This document shows positions 53,998 to 61,759 of a stretch of 64,000 nt of DNA, piece by piece. Position 1 is the stretch's first letter. Each line of letters starts with the position of its first letter. The notes below the pieces were generated by a model. The model saw nothing but the letters and a program-made list of their open reading frames with translations. It did no database searches and was not told the DNA's origin. The DNA is taken from contig JAKVCD010000001.1 in assembly GCA_022446815.1 (NCBI GenBank), positions 66,740 to 130,739 on the forward strand. Reading direction: 5' to 3'. The stretch comes from Planctomycetota bacterium. GTDB lineage: Bacteria > Planctomycetota > UBA1135 > GCA-002686595. The translations under genes were made by a program, and so were the position numbers.

Positions 53998-54963
53998 ATG
54001 ATGCACAACGCCCTCAAGGTGCTCGTCGTAGAGCCCGAGCGCGCGATCGCGAGCTCCCTCTGCGCAGCCCTAGACCGCCGAGGTCACCGCGCCCTCTTAG
54101 TCGCCGAAACCAGCGACGCACTCGAGCACGAGGCGCCCGACGTCTTGATCTGTGGCGTCGGCCCTGAAGATGAGGACCGCTATGAGCTCCTCGAAGAGTA
54201 CGGCCGACGCGGCAGCCAGCCCCGCTCCATCCTTGTCCTCGCTGACCCGAGCGCCCTGTCCTTTAGCCGAGCTCGTGAGCTCGGAGTCGAGGACGTCTTC
54301 GCGCGCCCCTTCCGGCTCACCGAGATCATGGAGAGCGTCGAACGTATCAGCGGAGCTAGCTCCTCAAGCAGCACCCCCTCCTTCTCAACCTTCACCCGCT
54401 CATACCCGAGCGGCAAAGACTCTGTTGATCGCGCCGCCCGCGACATCGCTGCCTTCGCGCTGCGCTGCGCTGTCGGCCCCACCCCGCGCGCTCGCCTCGC
54501 GACCGCTGTCGCAGAGCTCGCGCAGAACTGCGTGCAGCACGCTTACCCCACCGGCGGCGGCATCTTTGAGGTCGCGGCCAGACTTGAAGAGCGTGACGTC
54601 TGGGTCTCCTTAAGAGACTCCGGCCAAGGCTTCGACACTGCCTCTGCTCACGGAGAGAGCGGCGGCATCGATCGCGCAGCCTCTCTCGTAGAGGGCCTAG
54701 ATATCACCTCCAACATCGGCGAGGGCACTGAGGTCACGCTCCGCGCGAGCATCTTCAAGGCTGACTTCGATGACGGTCACCAGGTCGACCTCTCTGAGCT
54801 CGACTTCTTCACCCCTGAGACCTCTGAGCAGGTCCTGAACGTCGTTCAAGACGAGCAAGGCGGCTCCTATCTCGACCTCTCTCCTGCCCTCGCGGTCGTC
54901 CTCGGACGACTCCTCTCTGGCCCTAGTCAGCGCGCCGCCGCCTCGGTGTCGCTTTGGAGTTAG
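53998..54963 (+). CDS. Pseudo-receiver domain fused to an anti-sigma-factor-type HATPase
   Basis: A 321-residue protein. Residues 1-~118 have the fold pattern of a response-regulator receiver (ALKVLVVEPERAIASSLCAAL), but key residues are gone: the acidic pair is Glu-Pro, the phospho-acceptor position in PDVLICGVG has no Asp, and the Lys of the KPF motif is Arg (FARPF). Residues ~140-250 form an RsbW/SpoIIAB-type HATPase with N box AVAELAQNCVQHAYP, G1 LRDSGQGFD and a final GLDITSNIGEGTEVTL. About 65 unassigned C-terminal residues follow. It heads the operon leading to the flagellar kinase and FlrC. Control of a sigma or anti-anti-sigma partner is inferred. Confidence 0.85.
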   Translation: MMHNALKVLVVEPERAIASSLCAALDRRGHRALLVAETSDALEHEAPDVLICGVGPEDEDRYELLEEYGRRGSQPRSILVLADPSALSFSRARELGVEDVFARPFRLTEIMESVERISGASSSSSTPSFSTFTRSYPSGKDSVDRAARDIAAFALRCAVGPTPRARLATAVAELAQNCVQHAYPTGGGIFEVAARLEERDVWVSLRDSGQGFDTASAHGESGGIDRAASLVEGLDITSNIGEGTEVTLRASIFKADFDDGHQVDLSELDFFTPETSEQVLNVVQDEQGGSYLDLSPALAVVLGRLLSGPSQRAAASVSLWS

Positions 54964-54965
54964 AC

Positions 54966-55727
54966 ATGAGCGAGCAAGACAAGAGCCTAGATATGACTGA
55001 GGACCTGTTCGACTTCCCTCAGGTCGAGGGCTTCTCACCTGAGTTCATCGAGGCCGCCCGCCTCCAGACAGAGGCGACGCAAGACCACGGGCCTGAGACA
55101 AGCGCCAGCTTCGACGAGCAAATGAGCGAAGACGAGCTCGCCTACGACGACTTCGAAGATGAGTTCGCTGACAACTTCGCGGACCTCATGGGTGACCCCG
55201 CCCCGCAAGAGGAAGTCGAGGTCGGCGTGAATGGACCCGCTGAAGAGCCCGTCCCGGCGATCGCCGAGAAGGGTCAGGGCTTTGACCTCCGCTTTGTGTG
55301 GGGTGCGCTCGCCCTCCTCTTCGCGACCAACCTCATGTGGGCTTGGACCTGGCACTCCTCTGAGGGTCGCCTCCGAGGAGAGATGGATCAGCGCTTCCAG
55401 GGCTACCTCGCTCAGCAGCGCAGCCAACTTGATGAGGTCGTCACCGCCCTCACCCCCGCTCAAGAGAGCGCTGAGCTTCCCAGCACACCTCGCCCCCTCG
55501 CTCAAGAGCTCGTCCAACCTGACCCGAGCGTCGCGACGCTCGAAGAGATCAAGCGTGACCTCTTCCACATGCGACACGACACCGCGCGGGCGAAGGCCTG
55601 GCGTCTCATCGCGACCGTGGACGGTCTCCCCAAAGAGCGCAGGGCCTCTGCCGAGGCCTCCGCGCGCCTCCTCATCGCAGAGTCATATGAGCTCGAAGGC
55701 ACCGACACACAGGAGAACGAAGGATGA
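54966..55727 (+). CDS. Bitopic membrane protein with acidic cytoplasmic tail
   Basis: A 253-residue protein from ATG 54966, with GGAG 8 nt upstream. The first ~105 residues are very acidic (DELAYDDFEDEFADNFADL). One membrane helix lies at ~107-127 (FVWGALALLFATNLMWAWTW). The periplasmic part is helical with coiled-coil tendency (EEIKRDLFHMRHDTARAKAW), similar to a TPR-like end. No family is recognised. It overlaps the next gene by 4 bp. Confidence 0.75.
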   Translation: MSEQDKSLDMTEDLFDFPQVEGFSPEFIEAARLQTEATQDHGPETSASFDEQMSEDELAYDDFEDEFADNFADLMGDPAPQEEVEVGVNGPAEEPVPAIAEKGQGFDLRFVWGALALLFATNLMWAWTWHSSEGRLRGEMDQRFQGYLAQQRSQLDEVVTALTPAQESAELPSTPRPLAQELVQPDPSVATLEEIKRDLFHMRHDTARAKAWRLIATVDGLPKERRASAEASARLLIAESYELEGTDTQENEG

Positions 55728-57202
55728 AGCTCTTCCTCCTCTTTGCGCTCGCGGGTCAGCCCGCGGACGTACAAGTCGACATCGCGACGATTGGCGGTAC
55801 AGCCCGCTGCACGGTACGCGCCGAACAGGCGAGCCCGCAGGAGATCTTCGGAGCCCTCATGCGTGAGGCTCGCCCTCTCCCCGGGGTCGGCTCCCTCTTC
55901 GTCAGCGGCGCTGACAAGATCCCCTCAGAGCCGCTGCTCGACATCCATATGACCGAGCGCCCCTTCGGTGAGGTCCTCGGCGCAGTGATGGGGAGCGTTG
56001 GGCTCCGCCTCGAGCGCCGCGGCAGCTCCCTCGTCATTCACCCTGAAGCAAACCCAGAGGCTTCAGATGCTGAGCTCCTTGAGCGCTCCCGCCGAAACCT
56101 CATTACCACGCTCAACAAGCTCCCGAACACCGACGTCTCAGCCCGCGTGCTCTTTTCACTCGCTCGAGTCGAGGAGAAGCTCGGTGATCTAGACGCCGCG
56201 CAGACTCACCTCCGTCAGCTCGCTGAGCAATACCCAGAGAGCGACCTCGTCCCCAGCGCCCTAGCCAAGGCCAGCACGATCTTGCAGCGTGAGGGTAAGT
56301 GGGGTGAGGCGAAGGAGGTCTTAGCTGACCTCTGCAACTTGCCCTACGCACACCAGCAGTACCCCTTCGGACTGCTCGAGCTGGCCCGCTGCCACGCTCA
56401 ACTCTCGGAAGGACATGAGGGCCAGCGCGTCCTCGACGCCCTCGATGCGATCTGGCCCTTGGAGAAGATCGAGTCGACCCGCGCTGAGCGCGCCGAACGC
56501 CTCTTCGTCCGCGCAGCCTGCCTCTACGAGGCCGGAGATGCTGGCCGGGCGCTCGTCCTCCTCGACAACTGCAACGACCTCGGACACAGGGGCGACCTCG
56601 ACCCTCAGGTCTTCCCCCTCCGCGCAAAAGCGCTCGAGGCGGTCGACCGACCCGCCGACGCTGCGATCGCCTGGCTCGCACGCTCTCGGACTACGACTGA
56701 CGAACACATTCAAGCGCACTCCTTGAGAGAGGCCGCCCGCTTAGCCCTCGCCGCTGATGACCAGCTCGCGATGGACCTCATCTATGCACGTGGCGTGGAG
56801 CTCGGCGTAGAGGAGTCTCTGCGTGGCCTGCGCTTCGAGGCCCGCGCTCGACTCGGCCTCACCACCGACGGCGCCAACCCCGACACCGCAGCGGGCCTCC
56901 TCCTGCTCGGTCGCACCCGCCTCAACTCAGGTGACGCCCAGGGCGCGTTGAGCGTTCTCGTCCAGGCCAAGTCACATCGACAGGAGCTCAAGGGTGACGA
57001 CCTCCTAGAGCTCAACATCCTCCTCGGCCACGCCGCTCATCAAGTGCTCGGCGTGGATAAAGCGGTCGCAGAGATGCGAGAGGGCCTCTCCAGTCTCTCC
57101 AGCCGCGGTGACCGCGCACAGATCTATCTCCTCGCTGCTGAGTTCTACGAGGCCGCAGGCCGCTACGACGACGCCATCGACGCTTATGGAGGTCGCCTCT
57201 AA
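55724..57202 (+). CDS. Exported TPR protein with N-terminal secretin-like (STN) segment
   Basis: A 492-residue protein with a short signal (KLFLLFALAGQP). Residues ~20-110 resemble the short N-terminal (STN) domain of secretins or TonB receptors (VDIATIGGTARCTV, PFGEVLGAVMGSVGLRLERR). The remaining ~370 residues form about nine helical pairs of TPR type (VLFSLARVEEKLGDLDAAQT, AERLFVRAACLYEAGDAGRA, YLLAAEFYEAAGRYDDAID). It overlaps the next gene at TAATG. Family not recognised; it is likely a periplasmic scaffold. Confidence 0.75.
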   Translation: MKLFLLFALAGQPADVQVDIATIGGTARCTVRAEQASPQEIFGALMREARPLPGVGSLFVSGADKIPSEPLLDIHMTERPFGEVLGAVMGSVGLRLERRGSSLVIHPEANPEASDAELLERSRRNLITTLNKLPNTDVSARVLFSLARVEEKLGDLDAAQTHLRQLAEQYPESDLVPSALAKASTILQREGKWGEAKEVLADLCNLPYAHQQYPFGLLELARCHAQLSEGHEGQRVLDALDAIWPLEKIESTRAERAERLFVRAACLYEAGDAGRALVLLDNCNDLGHRGDLDPQVFPLRAKALEAVDRPADAAIAWLARSRTTTDEHIQAHSLREAARLALAADDQLAMDLIYARGVELGVEESLRGLRFEARARLGLTTDGANPDTAAGLLLLGRTRLNSGDAQGALSVLVQAKSHRQELKGDDLLELNILLGHAAHQVLGVDKAVAEMREGLSSLSSRGDRAQIYLLAAEFYEAAGRYDDAIDAYGGRL

Positions 57203-58005
57203 TGTTGAAGTTCACCTACCTCGCCCAGCTCGGGCTCGCTGGCACCGTCCTCGCCCCGGCGGTCGTCCTCAAGCAGGACCCCGCAGGCGGCCTAACGGAC
57301 GCCCTCGCCAACACCCGCGCGTCCATCTCTTCTCTAGAGCGCTTGCACACCGCGCTCACTGAAGGTGACTACGCCAAGGTCTCTACCACCATCGAGGCCA
57401 CCCAGACCCCCGGCGGCGCACCCCAAGCTCAAGATGAGCGCCTCAGCTACCTCCGCGAGGAGGTCTCTAAGCTGCAGATGCGCTGGGACGCGCTCGAGAC
57501 AGCCATGAGCTCGAAGGCCCCTGCGCCGCAAGCGCCCGAGGCCGTCACGACCCCCGCCCCCCTGCCCACCGAGGGCGCAGAGACGACCACTGGCCTCGAC
57601 GAGCACAGCCGCGCAGCTATCGCGCTTCGTCTTGAGGATGAGAGCAGCGCGCCGGACACCCCGGTGGCTCGCGAAAAAATCGCTTACGAGCCCGCAGGCT
57701 ACACAGCAGACGCCGTCCGTCACGGCCGCGCCTACTACAAGGCCGGACGCTACGAAGAGGCCCTCGTGCTCCTGCAGCGCAACAAGGTCCAAGCTGGCGC
57801 GCGCTTCTGGATCGCATGCACCCTCGAGAAGTTAGGCGAGACCGAGGCAGCCATCGCCGCTTATCAGGACGTCATCGACAGCCCGCTAGAGTCCGAGCAC
57901 GCCGACCACGCGCAGCGCAACCGGGACTTCCTCGTCTGGAAGCGCGACTTTGACTCCCGCATCTCCACGACCACCGCAGGCCTGAGCCCCCAGGAGAGCA
58001 AGTGA
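57202..58005 (+). CDS. Exported coiled-coil/TPR protein
   Basis: A 267-residue protein. A signal-like N-terminus (FTYLAQLGLAGTVLAPAVVL) is followed by a helical coiled-coil (about residues 32-110), a Pro/Thr/Ala-rich linker and two TPR-like repeats (HGRAYYKAGRYEEALVLLQ; WIACTLEKLGETEAAIAAYQD). The layout resembles CpoB/YbgF-type periplasmic proteins, but no Tol-Pal gene is near. Its end overlaps the kinase start (GTGA). Confidence 0.7.
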   Translation: MLKFTYLAQLGLAGTVLAPAVVLKQDPAGGLTDALANTRASISSLERLHTALTEGDYAKVSTTIEATQTPGGAPQAQDERLSYLREEVSKLQMRWDALETAMSSKAPAPQAPEAVTTPAPLPTEGAETTTGLDEHSRAAIALRLEDESSAPDTPVAREKIAYEPAGYTADAVRHGRAYYKAGRYEEALVLLQRNKVQAGARFWIACTLEKLGETEAAIAAYQDVIDSPLESEHADHAQRNRDFLVWKRDFDSRISTTTAGLSPQESK

Positions 58006-59105
58006 GCCAGACTCAACGAGAGAGTACGGCCGTCGAGAGCCTCGACGAGATGGCGCGCGCAGTCGCTGCCGTCTCAGGAGATCTCCTCGCCAGCTACGAG
58101 CGCCTTGAGCAGCGCGCCGGCCGCATGGAAGAGGAGCTCGAGCGTCGCGTCGGCGAGCTCGAGGCCGTCCTCGCCTCCCTCCCCACCGGCGTCGCAGTCC
58201 GCGACGCAGAGGGTGCGATCGTACGCTCAAACAGGGCCTTCGATGACCTCACCGCAAGCGCAACGACACCTCTCTCCGACACCGACGGTGAGTGCTCCTT
58301 CATCGACGAGAGCGGCGCCGAGCGCCACATCTACAGGAAGAGCTCTGAGGTCTGCTCGGCGAACGGCACAGGTATCGGCTCTGTCGAGATCGTGGACGAC
58401 CGCACGGAGCTCCACGACCTCAGCGAGCGCGTCCACCACATGAACAAGATGGCCGCCCTCGGCACCATGGCCACAGGGATCGCTCACGAGATCCGTAACC
58501 CACTCAACGCCGTCCAAGGCTACTCAGAGCTGATCCGTCACCGCCTTAGCGATGACGAAGAGCTTGCCGAGTGGACCGCGTCCATCATCGCTGGAGTTCG
58601 CGAAGTTGACGGGATCATCTCATCCCTCCTGACGATCGCGCGCCCCGAGCCCCTCTACCTCGAGGCCTTCGAGCTCGAGGATGTCTGCCGCGAGGCTGCC
58701 GCACGCGCCTTCGAGGGAGACTCTTCCTCTTGGTCTGTCGAGATCATCGCCAGCGACGAATCGATCACTGGTGATCGCATCAAACTCCGCCAGGCGCTGC
58801 GCAACCTGATCGCGAACGCCGTCAACGCTCAGCCCGAGGGCGGGAGCGTGCGCGTCACCGCGACCGCTGACACCGAGCGCGCGACCTTCAAAGTCGAAGA
58901 CGCTGGCGCCGGCTTCAACCACTCGACGGTAGCGCGCTGCCGCGAGCCCTTCTTTACGACACGCGCCGAAGGCTGCGGCCTCGGACTCCCGCTCGTCGAG
59001 ACCATCGTTCGTTTACACGGCGGCCAGCTAGAGATCGACCCTGCGGGGTCGGAGCTCGGCGGCGCCTCCATCTCCTTTTGGGTCCCTACTAACCCCTGCA
59101 ACTGA
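58002..59105 (+). CDS. Flagellar sensor histidine kinase (FlrB/FleS-like)
   Basis: A 367-residue soluble kinase starting at GTG 58002. A coiled-coil region (~30-50) and a PAS-type domain (~50-140, ASLPTGVAVRDAEGAIVRSN) precede the HisKA domain with His162 in GIAHEIRNPLNAVQGY. The catalytic domain has the N box LRNLIANAVNAQPE, G1 VEDAGAGFNHS and G2 GCGLGLPLVETIV. There is no membrane segment, as in FlrB/FleS. It lies directly before the FlrC-like activator, its expected phosphorylation partner. Confidence 0.92.
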   Translation: MSQTQRESTAVESLDEMARAVAAVSGDLLASYERLEQRAGRMEEELERRVGELEAVLASLPTGVAVRDAEGAIVRSNRAFDDLTASATTPLSDTDGECSFIDESGAERHIYRKSSEVCSANGTGIGSVEIVDDRTELHDLSERVHHMNKMAALGTMATGIAHEIRNPLNAVQGYSELIRHRLSDDEELAEWTASIIAGVREVDGIISSLLTIARPEPLYLEAFELEDVCREAAARAFEGDSSSWSVEIIASDESITGDRIKLRQALRNLIANAVNAQPEGGSVRVTATADTERATFKVEDAGAGFNHSTVARCREPFFTTRAEGCGLGLPLVETIVRLHGGQLEIDPAGSELGGASISFWVPTNPCN

Positions 59106-59108
59106 TCC

Positions 59109-60509
59109 ATGTCCATCCACCGCGTACTCATCGTCGACGACGAAAAGCTCTCTCGCGAGTTCCTCGCACACGCCACTGAGGCCCTCGGATATGAGGCCCA
59201 TGCTGTCTCCTCGGGCGCCATGGCGCTCAAGGCGCTGCAGGAGGACTCCTTCGACCTCGTGTTCACCGACCTCCGCATGCCCGAGATGGACGGCATCGCG
59301 CTCGTCGAGCGGCTCAACGCTGAGCACCCTGAGCTCCCGAGCGTAGTAGTCACCGCGCACGGCTCTATCGACGACGCTGTCAAGGCGCTGCGCCTGGGCG
59401 CGTCGGACTTCCTGATGAAGCCTTGCTCGCCCGAGACGCTCTCCATGGTCATCGACCGCATCGCCCAGACCGCGAAGCTCATGCGTGAGAACGAGTACTT
59501 GCGCGACGAGCTCTCAGGGATGGATGGTGAAGACTTCATCGCCAAGAGCCCCATCACCAAGGCTGTATTTGAGTCAGCGGGTCGCATCGCGAACTCCAAG
59601 GGCACAGTCCTCATCACTGGTGAGAGCGGCAGCGGCAAGGAGTGTGTCGCTCAGTTCATCCACAAGCGCTCACCCCGCGCGAACGGACCCTTCGTCCGCG
59701 TGAACTGCGCAGCTCTCTCTCCGCAGCTCCTCGAGTCCGAGCTCTTCGGTCACGAGAAGGGCGCTTTCACTGGTGCGCACAAGACCCGCCCTGGGCGCTT
59801 CGAGCTCGCTGACGGCGGCACCCTGCTGCTCGACGAGCTCGGTGAGATCTCTCCTGCCCTGCAGGCCAAACTCCTCCGCGTCCTCGAGGAGGAGGAGTTC
59901 GAGCGCGTCGGCGGCAGCACGACCATGAAGGTCGACGTGCGAGTTATCGCATCGACCAACCGTGACCTCCCTAAAGAGGTCGCCGAGGGCCGCTTCCGTG
60001 AGGACCTCTACTACCGACTGCACGTACTCCCTGTGCACCTCCCCCCCCTGCGGGAGCGCACCGAGGATATCGCGCCCCTCGCCCTTCACTTCGCCGCGCT
60101 CCACGCGGAGAAGAACGGCCGCAGCGCCCCGACCTTCACTCACGAGGCGCTCGTGCGCCTGAGAGATTGGAGTTGGCCCGGCAACGTCCGCGAGCTTGAG
60201 AACGTCATCCAACGCGCCGTCGTCCTCCTTCAAGGAGACGAGATCAGTCTGCGAGATCTGATGTTCAGCACCCAGACGCCTGCGCAGCCCGAGCCGGAGC
60301 GCCGCTACTCACACCTGCAGACCGGTGAGGAGGACCTCGGTCGCATGCTCGCCAACCGACCCATCGCTGACATCGAGCGCATCGCGATCCTCGCGACCCT
60401 CGAGCGCACCGGTGGCAACAAGACGGAGGCTGCGCGCCGCCTCGGCGTCACCGCGCGGACCCTCAGCAACAAGATGAAGCTCTGGAGGCAAATGGGCCTG
60501 GTGGCCTGA
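59109..60509 (+). CDS. Sigma-54 response regulator (FlrC/FleR-like)
   Basis: A 466-residue NtrC-family activator. The receiver (residues 1-~120) keeps the acidic pair Asp10-Asp11 and phospho-acceptor Asp54 (LVFTDLRMPEMDG), with Thr and Lys in VVTAHG and MKPCS. The AAA+ domain has Walker A TGESGSGKECVAQFIH, an intact GAFTGAH loop and [12 protein letters not shown]. The Fis-type helix-turn-helix is TGGNKTEAARRLGVTARTLS. It lies 3 bp after the kinase and before flgB, so the basal-body genes may be controlled from the same operon. Confidence 0.94.
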   Translation: MSIHRVLIVDDEKLSREFLAHATEALGYEAHAVSSGAMALKALQEDSFDLVFTDLRMPEMDGIALVERLNAEHPELPSVVVTAHGSIDDAVKALRLGASDFLMKPCSPETLSMVIDRIAQTAKLMRENEYLRDELSGMDGEDFIAKSPITKAVFESAGRIANSKGTVLITGESGSGKECVAQFIHKRSPRANGPFVRVNCAALSPQLLESELFGHEKGAFTGAHKTRPGRFELADGGTLLLDELGEISPALQAKLLRVLEEEEFERVGGSTTMKVDVRVIASTNRDLPKEVAEGRFREDLYYRLHVLPVHLPPLRERTEDIAPLALHFAALHAEKNGRSAPTFTHEALVRLRDWSWPGNVRELENVIQRAVVLLQGDEISLRDLMFSTQTPAQPEPERRYSHLQTGEEDLGRMLANRPIADIERIAILATLERTGGNKTEAARRLGVTARTLSNKMKLWRQMGLVA

Positions 60510-60521
60510 GGAAGGACTCTC

Positions 60522-60878
60522 TTGGACTCACTCCAATTCAACGACCCCCTGCTGGTGCGCCTCCTCGGCGCCACCTCTCAGCGCGGGAGTGTCATCTCCA
60601 ACAACCTCGCCAACGCGAACACCCCTGGCTTCACGCCGGAGCGTGTCGAGTTTGAGTCGCGCCTCCGGGCAGCGCTCGAGCGCGGGGACTCTCTCGACGC
60701 CGTCGAGCCCGAGCTCCAAAAGGACAGCTCTGGCCCCGCTAGCCCTGACGGAAACACCGTCTCGCTAGAGGACGAGATGGGCGCGATGTTGGAGAACCGC
60801 ATGCGATACGAGACCTACGCCTCAATCCTTGAGGCCCAGTTCGAGCAGATCCGCACCAGCGTCCAGGAGGGCCGTTAG
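60522..60878 (+). CDS. flgB: Flagellar rod protein FlgB
   Basis: A 118-residue protein starting at TTG 60522, with AAGGA about 10 nt upstream. The N-terminus DPLLVRLLGATSQRGSVIS then NNLANANTPGFTPERVEFE is the flagellar rod signature. The C-terminal helix is EDEMGAMLENRMRYETYASI. Normal length for FlgB. First basal-body gene after the FlrC-like gene. Confidence 0.94.
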   Translation: MDSLQFNDPLLVRLLGATSQRGSVISNNLANANTPGFTPERVEFESRLRAALERGDSLDAVEPELQKDSSGPASPDGNTVSLEDEMGAMLENRMRYETYASILEAQFEQIRTSVQEGR

Positions 60879-60880
60879 TC

Positions 60881-61315
60881 ATGACAAACCTCGGCGATGT
60901 CTTCCGCGGATTCCGCATCTCCTCTTCCGGCCTCTCTGCTGAGCGCACCCGGATCAACGTGATCGCGAGCAACATCGCGAACGCGCACACCACCCGGATG
61001 CCTGGCAGTGAAGAGCCCGCCCCCTACCAGCGCCAAGTCGTCCACTTCGAGCCTGTCCTTGACCGGCACGCAAAAGGTACGACTCCCATGGGCGTGCGCG
61101 TGGTCGAGGTCAGCAACGACAACGACACCCCCTTCGAAGAGATCAACGACCCCTCGCACCCCGACGCGGTGGACGGAGTCGTTCGTTACCCCAACGTCAA
61201 CGCGACGAAAGAGATGGCTGACTTGATCACTGCCATGCGCTCTTACGAAGCGAACCTCAAGGCTCAAGAGAGCTTCGTGCGAATGGCCGAGCGCGCCCTC
61301 CGCATCGCCCGCTGA
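60881..61315 (+). CDS. flgC: Flagellar rod protein FlgC
   Basis: A 144-residue rod protein. FRISSSGLSAERTRINVIAS and NIANAHTTRMPGSEEPAPYQ form the N-terminal signature; the C-terminus is VNATKEMADLITAMRSYEAN followed by LKAQESFVRMAERALRIA. Begins 2 bp after flgB. Confidence 0.95.
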   Translation: MTNLGDVFRGFRISSSGLSAERTRINVIASNIANAHTTRMPGSEEPAPYQRQVVHFEPVLDRHAKGTTPMGVRVVEVSNDNDTPFEEINDPSHPDAVDGVVRYPNVNATKEMADLITAMRSYEANLKAQESFVRMAERALRIAR

Positions 61316-61338
61316 GCCATCACAAGGAGACCTGAACC

Positions 61339-61731
61339 ATGACACGCAGCATCGGATCTAATCCCAGCATCGCGAGCGCCTTGATCGAGGGCGCGCGGGC
61401 CGCCGCGTCAAAGCAGCCCGCAGGGGATGCGAAGGGTCTCGCAGATGAGTTCCGCAAGAAGCTCGTTGATCGTCGCGCAGAGCTCGAGGCCAAGCTCAAT
61501 ACAGAGCAGGCGACCGAAGTCTCCGGCGGGACCTTCTCAAACACCATCCAACACCTCGACCAAGAGGTGAGAAAGGTCGACGACCTCACTGAATCCTTCC
61601 TCAAAGGAGAGAAGGACTTCCATGAGGTAGCCGTCCAGATCCGCCAGTCAGACCTGGCCCTCAAGTACGCCTTCGCCGTCCGCAACAAGCTCGTTGACGC
61701 CTACCGAGAAGTCATGCGCATGAGCGTGTGA
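61339..61731 (+). CDS. fliE: Flagellar hook-basal body protein FliE
   Basis: A 130-residue protein. The C-terminal half carries the FliE pattern (FLKGEKDFHEVAVQIRQSDL followed by ALKYAFAVRNKLVDAYREVM), which packs between MS ring and rod. The N-terminal half is polar and about 20 residues longer than usual. Gap of 23 bp to flgC. Confidence 0.93.
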   Translation: MTRSIGSNPSIASALIEGARAAASKQPAGDAKGLADEFRKKLVDRRAELEAKLNTEQATEVSGGTFSNTIQHLDQEVRKVDDLTESFLKGEKDFHEVAVQIRQSDLALKYAFAVRNKLVDAYREVMRMSV

Positions 61732-61759
61732 TTGACCACCCACCTCCTTTGAATCGGAC

